Position numbers and translations under genes: made by a program
In this document: in pieces, positions 35,941 through 43,559 of the stretch
Layout: every line of letters starts with the position of its first letter
Numbering within the stretch: the stretch's first letter is position 1
The notes under the pieces: model-generated
Told to the model about the DNA's origin: nothing
The model's input: only the letters and a program-made list of their open reading frames with translations
The model's database searches: none
Assembly: GCF_037963765.1 (NCBI RefSeq)
Contig: NZ_CP150166.1
Span: 2,983,501 to 3,047,500, forward strand
From: Sporosarcina sp. FSL W8-0480
GTDB lineage: Bacteria; Bacillota; Bacilli; Bacillales_A; Planococcaceae
Length of the DNA: 64,000 bases
Direction: 5' to 3'

Positions 35941-37581
35941 TTACTGTATCTCCTCAATCCGCCGATTCAAGTCATCCATATGCTTCTTCGTTTCCTCTAC
36001 GCTCCACTTCATCAAAATAGCCATATACGCAACGACTTCATATTTCCATTTATTCACCCAGTCGATGTCGAATAGGACTGCGCCGGTTCTTCTGATGAAG
36101 TAGTCGGCTGGGCTGATGGCCATTTCTTCTTCAATTGCATAGTGGAGGGTTAACTTAATCGACAGCGGCAGGTTGGTTTCTTGTAATTCCTTGCCTGCGT
36201 ATTTCAATACTGAATCAGTGTTTGTACCGTATGTTGATAGGATGCTTGTTGCGTCGCGCAGTGAAATGCCTGTTTCTGCGGCAACTGCCTGAGCTCTGTC
36301 GTTTATGAAGCGCCCATAGTCTTCAGGATTTTCGAAATTTCCTCCTGATAACTTCATTTGCTTTGTAACAGACCCTGTACACTTCTTACCTTCTTGTTTT
36401 AATTGTTCGCAAATCATGTCTGTGACGGTTTCGGCCATTTTTCTGTAGCCGGTCAATTTTCCGCCTGCGATTGTGATTAGGCCTGTTTCGGAAGTCCAGA
36501 TTTCATCTTTTCGCGAAATTTCCGATGGCCCCTTCCCTTCTTGACGGATTAACGGTCGCACCCCTGCCCATGCGGATTCGACATCTTGCATGCCAATTTG
36601 CAAGTCTGGAAACATGAATGCAATGCTTTTCAATATATACTCTTTGTCTTCCACTGTGATTTCAGGATTCACCAAATCACCATGATACTCGGTATCTGTC
36701 GTTCCTACATATGTTTTCCCATTCCTTGGAATCGCGAACACCATTCGGCCATCCGGTGTGTCGAAATAGACCGCTTGGCGTAACGGGAACTTGGAACTGT
36801 CGATGACGATATGAACACCTTTTGAATGGAAGAGGCTTTTCCCTTCGATTTTCCTGTCTTGCTCGATGACATTTTCGACCCACGGTCCAGTGGCGTTAAT
36901 AATCTTTTTGCCCATGACAAGATACTGCTCTTCATCTAATACATCACGGATATATAATCCTGCAACCTTGCCTTTCGCGTCATATTTGAATGACTCCGCC
37001 TTCACATAGTTCAGCAAGTCGACGCCATTTGCATATGCCGTTTTCGCCACTTCAATTGTCAACCGGGCGTCATCTGTCCGGTATTCAACGTAATAGCCTG
37101 CACCCAAAAGATCTTTCTTTTTTAATAAAGGTTCCTTCCGTAAACTCTCTTCCCTTGTCAGCATTTTACGACGCTCGTTTCTCTTCACTCCTGCTAAGAA
37201 ATCATAGACTTTCAAACCAAGCGACGTGGAATACTTCCCGAATGTTCCTTTACGGTAGATCGGCAGCAGCATCCATTCCGGGTGAGTGACATGCGGTGCA
37301 TTTCGATAGACGACTTCCCTTTCTTTCCCAACTTCTGCAACCATGCCCACTTCAAATTGCTTCAAATAACGAAGTCCACCGTGGACAAGTTTCGTGGAGC
37401 GACTTGATGTCCCAGCCGCAAAGTCTTGCATTTCAACTAAAAGCGTCTTCAAACCCCTTGTTACACAGTCAAGGGCAATACCCGTTCCAGTAATTCCGCC
37501 CCCGATAATAATCACGTCATAATGCTCGTTTTCAATCCCACTTAATAATTCTTGTCTGCCTTTAAATGAAAATGATTTCAT
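35941..37581 (-). CDS. glpD: Aerobic glycerol-3-phosphate dehydrogenase
   Basis: A membrane-associated FAD enzyme oxidising glycerol-3-phosphate to dihydroxyacetone phosphate and feeding electrons to quinone. About 546 residues, typical. The N-terminal dinucleotide motif (YDVIIIGGGITGTGIALDC), SSRSTKLVHGGLRYL, the FAD/substrate barrel and the C-terminal helical cap are all present. The ATG at 37581 has GGAG 10 nt upstream; a TTG three codons earlier is an alternative. Expression is governed by the leader terminator at 37601-37650, the presumed target of the divergently encoded GlpP. Confidence 0.96.
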   Translation of the reverse strand: MKSFSFKGRQELLSGIENEHYDVIIIGGGITGTGIALDCVTRGLKTLLVEMQDFAAGTSSRSTKLVHGGLRYLKQFEVGMVAEVGKEREVVYRNAPHVTHPEWMLLPIYRKGTFGKYSTSLGLKVYDFLAGVKRNERRKMLTREESLRKEPLLKKKDLLGAGYYVEYRTDDARLTIEVAKTAYANGVDLLNYVKAESFKYDAKGKVAGLYIRDVLDEEQYLVMGKKIINATGPWVENVIEQDRKIEGKSLFHSKGVHIVIDSSKFPLRQAVYFDTPDGRMVFAIPRNGKTYVGTTDTEYHGDLVNPEITVEDKEYILKSIAFMFPDLQIGMQDVESAWAGVRPLIRQEGKGPSEISRKDEIWTSETGLITIAGGKLTGYRKMAETVTDMICEQLKQEGKKCTGSVTKQMKLSGGNFENPEDYGRFINDRAQAVAAETGISLRDATSILSTYGTNTDSVLKYAGKELQETNLPLSIKLTLHYAIEEEMAISPADYFIRRTGAVLFDIDWVNKWKYEVVAYMAILMKWSVEETKKHMDDLNRRIEEIQ

Positions 37582-37600
37582 TTTCAACACACTCCTCTAA

Positions 37601-37650
37601 TGAAAAAGACCATTACAATAGCCCTGCCGAATGCAGGGATTGTAATGGTC
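37601..37650 (-). promoter_or_regulatory. glpD leader terminator (GlpP antitermination site)
   Basis: GACCATTACAATAGCCCTGC pairs with GCAGGGATTGTAATGGTC, then TCTTTTTC on the minus strand, about 25 nt before the glpD start. In B. subtilis GlpP with glycerol-3-phosphate prevents termination at such a leader; glpP is divergent here. Confidence 0.9.
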
Positions 37651-37760
37651 CTATCTCATAATCTCCGACCTTATAAAATTAATTCTTTCCAAATTTGTTT
37701 AACTTATACTATTATAATAGAAGAGTCACCATTTCTTATTTTTCGAAAGGATGAATAAAC

Positions 37761-38324
37761 TTGAAATTAGTTGACATGGTGGAATCCCAGATGATTGCGT
37801 CCGTAAAGAATGAAGAAGATTTACAACACGCACTTACATCCAATGTCAATATTGTCTTTCTTCTAACCGGGAATCTAATGACCATTGCCAACTATATTCA
37901 ACAGTTGCGCAAGGCCGATAAACATGTATTCCTTCATTTGGACTTCATCGATGGCATCTCCAATTCCCGAAATGCGCTCAGTTATGTTGCAGAATATTGG
38001 AAGCCGACAGGGATCATTACTACTAAAAGCCATATCGTCAAAACTGCAAATGAGTTGGGGCTGAAAACGATTCAGCGAATCTTCCTGATCGATCGCGCCG
38101 CCATTAAGAAAGGGATTGAAATGGTCAAGTCCTGCCAACCGGATGCAGTTGAAATTCTGCCTGGCATTATCCCGAAAGTGATCGATCAACTTTCAAGGGA
38201 ACTTGACTACCCCATCATTGCAGGTGGTTTGATCACAGACCTTTCAGAAGTTCATGAAGCTCTTCAAGCCGGTGCGTTAGCCGTTTCATCGGGTGATCCG
38301 GAAATGTGGAAATTTGATTTATAA
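37761..38324 (+). CDS. glpP: Glycerol-3-phosphate-responsive antiterminator
   Basis: A 187-residue RNA-binding TIM-barrel-like regulator. Signatures: VFLLTGNLMTIANYIQQLRKADKHVFLHLDFIDGIS, GIITTKSHIVKTANELGLKTIQRIFLIDR, and PDAVEILPGIIPKVI with PIIAGGLI. With bound glycerol-3-phosphate it binds the glpD leader and lets transcription continue. TTG start with AAAGGA about 11 nt upstream; the ATG at 37751 is out of frame. It is divergent from glpD; the stop codon shares TTATAA with the stop of the convergent HAD gene. Confidence 0.95.
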   Translation: MKLVDMVESQMIASVKNEEDLQHALTSNVNIVFLLTGNLMTIANYIQQLRKADKHVFLHLDFIDGISNSRNALSYVAEYWKPTGIITTKSHIVKTANELGLKTIQRIFLIDRAAIKKGIEMVKSCQPDAVEILPGIIPKVIDQLSRELDYPIIAGGLITDLSEVHEALQAGALAVSSGDPEMWKFDL

Positions 38325-39101
38325 AGTCGCGATATCCTTCACACTTTCAAGTACATATTCCGGTCGATGAACACTCGACTTCAACATCTCTTCGTTCGTA
38401 ATGCCTGACATGACTAGGACGGAATGGATTCCCGCGTCATTCGCCATTTTAATATCCGTTTCCAGACGGTCACCGACCATATAACATTGACCGGCTTCCA
38501 TGCCTAATACATTTTTCAAGACATATTCGGCCATTAATAGCGAAGGCTTTCCAGTGATCATCTTCACCGGTTCACCGGTCGCCCCTTCAAGCGCGCCAAT
38601 CATTGCGCCGCAATCAGGGATTTCTCCGTCTTTGACTGGACAAGTCCGATCAGGATTCGTTGCAATGATTTCCGCGCCATTTCGCCAAGCCTGAAACGCA
38701 TTGTTCAATTTCTCATAATTGAATTCGCGATCCCAACCTAATACAACATGAGATGCGCTAACGGGATTTTCCGCTAACTTTATGTTTTCACTCGCCAACT
38801 CGTCGAATAAAGGCCCCTCACCGATGACGTAAACCGAGTCATCGGTTTTCATAACTGTTTTCAAGTAATGTGCCGTAATATAATTGGAATTAATGACCTC
38901 GTCAAGTTCGACTTCAATTCCTAACGCATTTAATTTAACAACATAATCTTTACGGCTTGCAATCGATTTATTCGTCAAGAAAACGACTTTATCCCCGCGT
39001 TCTTTAAGGGCTTTAACACCTTCTGCAGCACCCTCTATTATATGGTCGTCGAGATAAATTGTTCCGTCCAAGTCAAAGATAAAACCTTTCAAAACACTCA
39101 C
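38319..39101 (-). CDS. HAD-superfamily IIA phosphatase (AraL/NagD type)
   Basis: 260 residues. Nucleophile Asp10 and acid Asp12 in FIFDLDGTIYLDD, motif II Thr in VVFLTNKS, motif III Lys in MITGKPS and motif IV GDRLETD; the IIA cap lies between motifs II and III. Enzymes of this group dephosphorylate small sugar or glycerol phosphates. It ends convergently on glpP (6-nt overlap) and lies 34 nt behind an Fbp-type importer operon, suggesting the imported substrate is an organophosphate. The substrate is inferred. Confidence 0.9.
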   Translation of the reverse strand: MSVLKGFIFDLDGTIYLDDHIIEGAAEGVKALKERGDKVVFLTNKSIASRKDYVVKLNALGIEVELDEVINSNYITAHYLKTVMKTDDSVYVIGEGPLFDELASENIKLAENPVSASHVVLGWDREFNYEKLNNAFQAWRNGAEIIATNPDRTCPVKDGEIPDCGAMIGALEGATGEPVKMITGKPSLLMAEYVLKNVLGMEAGQCYMVGDRLETDIKMANDAGIHSVLVMSGITNEEMLKSSVHRPEYVLESVKDIATL

Positions 39102-39135
39102 TCCAAATCAGTTATGTTAGACACCAAGTTGTGGA

Positions 39136-40839
39136 TTAAAGCTGTGACTTTTTACCGATCAAGTTCGCAATCCCTTGCAAGATCAACACCAATGCAACAA
39201 GTATGACCGACATTGCTGCCGCCGAATAATATTCTGCCCGCAGGATGTTTTGGAAAATCGCCAAACTCATTGGAGCCCATTCAGGTGGTGCAAGCAAGAT
39301 CGAAACGCTCGCCTCTTTGATTACTGTGATGAAAACAAGTACGGATCCGGCAGCAATCCCTGGTAACATTAGCGGTCCTACAATTGTAATTGCCGCTGTC
39401 AATGGAGTAGCTCCAAGATTCACCGCTGCCTCTTCGATATCCGCCTTAATCGCCCGCATCGATCCCATTGTCGAACGGACCATATAAGGGAGTCGGCGAA
39501 TCGTATAAGCGATGATTAAAAGTACAGCAGTTCCAGTCAATTGAAGTGGTGCCGTGTTAAATGTTTGGATCAACGCGATACCGAAAGCGATTCCTGGCAC
39601 GACTAACGGAATGGAAGCGATGAAATCCAACTTCGCCGAATTTTGACGTACAACGAAATACGATACAAATGTCGCTACGATTACGCTTAAAATTAATGCG
39701 CCTGTCGCAAGCATGATACTGTTTTGGATGTTCCCCATCGATGTAGAGAAGATCATTTTATAGTGGTTCAATGTATATCCACTTGGCAACAGATCTTTCC
39801 CCCAAGTAGTTGCAACGGACTGAAGTGCCACAGAAAGCATTGCAAGTAGTGGAATCAGCACGATGAACAGGGAGTAGCCTGACAATACGCGTGTCAATAA
39901 TTTATTCTCAATCAACTTCTGTTGCTTCGGTTTACCGGAAACGGAGCCGTAGTTTTTCCCCTTCGTGAATAGATGTTGCAAATAGAAGAAGAATGCTGCA
40001 ACGATTACCATGACAACAGTAAGGATCGCTGCCCCGCCCCAGTTAAAGAATCCGGATATTTCCCGATAGGCTTCAACGACCAACAGATTTAATTCTTTTG
40101 GGGCAAGTACGATTGGACTTCCGAAATCCGAGAAGCTTACTGTGAATATTAGCAACGCACTCGAGATGACTCCCGGTAATGCAAGTGGAAACGTGACGAA
40201 TATAAATGTGAACCAGTTTTTCGCGCCCAAGTTCTGAGATGCCTCTTCCAAACTAACGTCGCTCACTTTAAACGCCGCCACTAATGGCCATAATGCATAA
40301 GGGAAAAAGAAGAATACCTGTACCGCAACAACACCCGCCATGGAATAAGGATTCAGCAACATCCCTTCCCCGCCAAGCGCATTGTAGATTTGTGTTACCC
40401 ATCCAGCCCGACCAAACATGATGATAAATGCATATGCAGAAATGAAAGTTGGTACAATCAACGGAATCATACATAATGCGGATATCGTCTTCTTAAAAGG
40501 CATTTTCGTCCTTGCAATCCCATATGCAAGGGGTATACAGACGAGGATAATGATGATGGTAACGGTAAACGCCAACACAAGGCTATTTTTCAACGCAGTT
40601 GCATATCCAGCGTTCGAAAAGATCCGTTTATAGTTATCCAACGAAATGTTCTTGAACTTTTCCAGTGTTGAATTGAAAATCGCCGGATCGGTAATAGCAC
40701 CTAATAGATTCGTCGGTTCACCTGTAAAACTGACGACAAAAACCGAGAGGAGCGGGAGTAACATGAATAAACCAAAGAATAAAAAGATGAGTACTTTTAC
40801 TACCGTTAATCCATTTAAGCTGTTTTTTAAACGATTCAT
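39136..40839 (-). CDS. ABC importer permease, duplicated (FbpB/ThiP type)
   Basis: 567 residues with about 12 membrane helices and two permease units, each with an EAA loop (SLEEASQNLGAKNWFTFIFVTFPLALPG and DIEEAAVNLGATPLTAAITIVGPLMLPG), the fused arrangement of FbpB-type transporters. It passes substrate from the lipoprotein at 41983-43011. Start overlaps the ATPase stop (ATGA). Annotation pipelines often call these iron transporters; see the binding protein for why that is doubtful. Confidence 0.92.
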   Translation of the reverse strand: MNRLKNSLNGLTVVKVLIFLFFGLFMLLPLLSVFVVSFTGEPTNLLGAITDPAIFNSTLEKFKNISLDNYKRIFSNAGYATALKNSLVLAFTVTIIIILVCIPLAYGIARTKMPFKKTISALCMIPLIVPTFISAYAFIIMFGRAGWVTQIYNALGGEGMLLNPYSMAGVVAVQVFFFFPYALWPLVAAFKVSDVSLEEASQNLGAKNWFTFIFVTFPLALPGVISSALLIFTVSFSDFGSPIVLAPKELNLLVVEAYREISGFFNWGGAAILTVVMVIVAAFFFYLQHLFTKGKNYGSVSGKPKQQKLIENKLLTRVLSGYSLFIVLIPLLAMLSVALQSVATTWGKDLLPSGYTLNHYKMIFSTSMGNIQNSIMLATGALILSVIVATFVSYFVVRQNSAKLDFIASIPLVVPGIAFGIALIQTFNTAPLQLTGTAVLLIIAYTIRRLPYMVRSTMGSMRAIKADIEEAAVNLGATPLTAAITIVGPLMLPGIAAGSVLVFITVIKEASVSILLAPPEWAPMSLAIFQNILRAEYYSAAAMSVILVALVLILQGIANLIGKKSQL

Positions 40840-41966
40840 ATTAACAGCACCCTCTCGTGTTCAACGGTCAACTTAACCTTTTTCCCTTCCTCAAAAATAT
40901 TAGCGCCTGAGGAATACGTTGTGTCGACAATCAGTTGGTACGATCCGACTTGAACGTCATATCGAACGATGGAGCCTAAATATGTCGACATGATGACTGT
41001 TCCTTCAATTACATTCGTTGCAGTATGGTCAATATCGATATCAGCCGCAACCACTTTTACGTGTTCAGGACGAATGATGACATCAACGTCTTTATTCTTA
41101 ACTTTATTAGCAGAACGAAGTAGGAAACCTTCTCCTTTTACAACCGTCAAACCATTCTCTTCACCTTCAACAGTGCCTTTTAAAATATTGGAAGTTCCGA
41201 CGAAATCTGCGATAAACGGTGTTTTAGGATTACTGTATAAATCAGTTGGAGTTCCGATTTGGACGATATGGCCTTTATCCATAACTGCAACACGGTCCGC
41301 CATACTCATCGCTTCCTCTTGGTCATGTGTAACGAAAATCGTTGTGATGCCCAAATCTTGTTGAATCTTACGGATCGTGTTTCTCATGGAGTGACGTAAT
41401 TTCTGGTCCAAGTTGGATAATGGTTCATCCATAAGAAGAACCGCCGGCTCCATGATCAATGCTCTCGCAAGGGCAACCCGTTGCTGTTGACCACCGGATA
41501 GTTCACTCGTTAGGCGATCGGCATGGTTTTCCAGCTCAACATACTTTAAGATTTCCATTACTTTATTTCTAAGATCTGCTGGGTATTTGCCTAAACGGCT
41601 TGATAGTAAACGACCATATATTCCCAATTGCTTAATAGGATTGCTTGAATTCAGTTCTTTAATATTCAAACTGTAAGCAACATTTTCGAACACATTCATA
41701 TGTGGAAACAGTGCATAGCTTTGGAACACCATGCCGCAATTTCGTTTATTCGCAGGAATTTTTTCAACTTCACGATCACCTATGTAAATTCTTCCGGAAG
41801 TGGGATTTTCAAAACCGGCAATACAGCGCATTGTCGTCGTTTTCCCACATCCCGAAGGACCAAGAAGGGCGAAGAACTCGCCCTCCTTGATATCAAGGTT
41901 AATGTCGTGAAGGGCAGTAAAATCCCCAAATGATTTTGTCATTTTCTCAATTCTTACTGATCCCAT
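40836..41966 (-). CDS. ABC importer ATPase (FbpC/PotA type)
   Basis: 376 residues. Walker A GPSGCGKTTT, Q-loop FQSYALFPHM, signature LSGGQQQRVALARAL, Walker B AVLLMDEPLSNLD and H-loop FVTHDQEEA are intact; a C-terminal TOBE domain (about 250-376) contacts the permease. It is second in binding protein-ATPase-permease order, 16 nt after the binding protein and overlapping the permease gene. Confidence 0.94.
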   Translation of the reverse strand: MGSVRIEKMTKSFGDFTALHDINLDIKEGEFFALLGPSGCGKTTTMRCIAGFENPTSGRIYIGDREVEKIPANKRNCGMVFQSYALFPHMNVFENVAYSLNIKELNSSNPIKQLGIYGRLLSSRLGKYPADLRNKVMEILKYVELENHADRLTSELSGGQQQRVALARALIMEPAVLLMDEPLSNLDQKLRHSMRNTIRKIQQDLGITTIFVTHDQEEAMSMADRVAVMDKGHIVQIGTPTDLYSNPKTPFIADFVGTSNILKGTVEGEENGLTVVKGEGFLLRSANKVKNKDVDVIIRPEHVKVVAADIDIDHTATNVIEGTVIMSTYLGSIVRYDVQVGSYQLIVDTTYSSGANIFEEGKKVKLTVEHERVLLI

Positions 41967-41982
41967 TCATCTTCACCCTTAC

Positions 41983-43011
41983 TTACTGAAATTTGTCTTT
42001 CCATTCGTTACGAACGCGGTCGTAGTTTTCATTCACCCAGTCAATGTCAAGGTCAACAGCGTGAGCTTTAACTTTTTCAAGTGTCAACGGAGTTTTTGAT
42101 TCTACTTCTGGATTGATCGGAATATGGTACCAGTCCGCCATGATTTGTTGCGCTTCTTTAGATAGAAGGAAGTCCATGAACTTCTTACCGCCTTCAGCAT
42201 TCGGGCCGCCTTCAATCAATGTTGCAGGGTTAACAAGTACTGGTGTTTTATCAGGAACGATAAAGTCTACAGTTTCACCTTTAGCTTTTTGCTCATACGC
42301 CATGAAGTCAAATCCGATACCGATATGAGCTTCACCCATTGCTACCGCTTTAGTTGGAGCAGAACCGGAGTCAGGAATCGAGTTCGCTTGCTTAACAAGC
42401 TTTTCGAAGAATTCCCATGCCTTTTCTTCACCTTGCTGCATCATTTGGTCCATAACCATTAGAGTCGCTGTACCAGATGCTGCAGGGTTCGGGAATTGAA
42501 TTTTCCCTTCCCATTTCGGATCAAGCAAATCAGCCCATGTTTTCGGTGCTTCTGCTTCAGTAACTAAATCCGTATTATAAGAAAAACCTAAAACGAAAAG
42601 TTCAACCCCAACATACTTTCCATCTTGGTGCTTTAACTTAATGCCGTTTTCAACAATGTCCCAATCTGCAGCGAAATCCGGAATGTAGGAAGCAAGTATC
42701 CCACGCTCAACTGCCGCTTCAAACGGAAGGATTCCTCCCCCACCATACCAAACGTCAGCTTTTGGATTGTCTTTCTCAGCCATCATCTGGTTCACTAAAA
42801 TGTTTGTCCCAGCGTAGTGAACGTCTACTTTCTGACCATGCAATTCCTCGTATTTCGCAGCCAATTCCTTCGTGAAATCAGGAGTTTCAGGTGAATAAAG
42901 CGTGATTCTCCCTTTGTCGCCACCCCCAGACGATGACCCTCCACCTGCACAACCAGCCAGAATTCCCGCTGTCAGGAATACACCAGCAGCTAATCTACCA
43001 AATCTCTTCAT
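41983..43011 (-). CDS. ABC importer substrate-binding lipoprotein (family 1/FbpA-like)
   Basis: The start at 43011 (MKRFGRLAAG) has AAGGGGG 6 nt upstream; a longer frame lacks a site. Lipobox AGILAGC, then a Gly/Ser linker and a type II periplasmic-binding fold of 342 residues (ITLYSPETPDF, ADVWYGGGGILPFEAA, WADLLDPKWEGKIQFPNP, GMGEAHIGIGFDF-like region). The conserved tyrosine pair of ferric-ion binders is not evident, and the neighbours are glycerol-phosphate genes, so an organophosphate such as a glycerophospho compound is more plausible than iron. That substrate is inferred. Confidence 0.88.
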   Translation of the reverse strand: MKRFGRLAAGVFLTAGILAGCAGGGSSSGGGDKGRITLYSPETPDFTKELAAKYEELHGQKVDVHYAGTNILVNQMMAEKDNPKADVWYGGGGILPFEAAVERGILASYIPDFAADWDIVENGIKLKHQDGKYVGVELFVLGFSYNTDLVTEAEAPKTWADLLDPKWEGKIQFPNPAASGTATLMVMDQMMQQGEEKAWEFFEKLVKQANSIPDSGSAPTKAVAMGEAHIGIGFDFMAYEQKAKGETVDFIVPDKTPVLVNPATLIEGGPNAEGGKKFMDFLLSKEAQQIMADWYHIPINPEVESKTPLTLEKVKAHAVDLDIDWVNENYDRVRNEWKDKFQ

Positions 43012-43041
43012 GAAAATCCCCCTTAATATTTTTATAGACAG

Positions 43042-43113
43042 AAAAAAAGACGAATGCAAAATGAGACCCTCCTTTAGAAAGGGCTTTCATTTTAGGCTTT
43101 CATCTCATCGTCT
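43042..43113 (-). promoter_or_regulatory. Leader terminator upstream of the ABC importer
   Basis: Outer arms AGACGA (43048-43053) and TCGTCT (43108-43113), inner arms AAAATGA (43058-43064) and TCATTTT (43087-43093) with CCCT/AGGG at the tip; seven T follow on the minus strand. No minus-strand gene lies upstream, so this is a 5'-leader attenuator or riboswitch-like element. Confidence 0.7.
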
Positions 43114-43200
43114 CTGCCTATATTGAACTAAATCTCAGTATATATCAGAATATAAAAAATGCAATAGTTTTATGACATTTTTTTCATTTATGTAAAAGTA

Positions 43201-43353
43201 TTGTTGTGGTGCCTGTGCAAGAAACATTCATGTTTATTCAGTAAATTTGTATAAATATACGTTATCTCCGCAATTTTACGCGGTTATTTATTAATAAATA
43301 TACAATTGTAGTGTATAAACTGAATAGTCTTCTGCACAGGCACCTTAACAATT
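43201..43353 (+). repeat. Dispersed element, copy C
   Basis: Left end GGTGCCTGTGCAAGAAACATTCATG, right end CTGCACAGGCACCTTAACAATT, with CAATTGTAGTGTATAAACTG near the right. It belongs to the GAAACATTCAT subfamily. Confidence 0.9.
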
Positions 43354-43559
43354 CTTCCGACAAATCCTTGAGTACCCGAAATATCCTACTTGCAATCTCC
43401 GACAAAGGAAATAGTTTCCTGTTCGAATCAAGTAGAAAAGAATCGTTTTTGGTTGTTTTAGGGTTTTTAACTTTCCAATAATTACGAATCATGTATACTA
43501 CATTCCGATAACTTGATAGGTTGCTATATTAGCGACCTAATTCCAAAGGAGGAGTTGTT

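Noticed and set aside
41983-43011. Ferric-iron binding protein as the specific name
   Set aside because: Family resemblance alone; no clear tyrosine pair for iron was seen and the gene context is glycerol phosphate metabolism.
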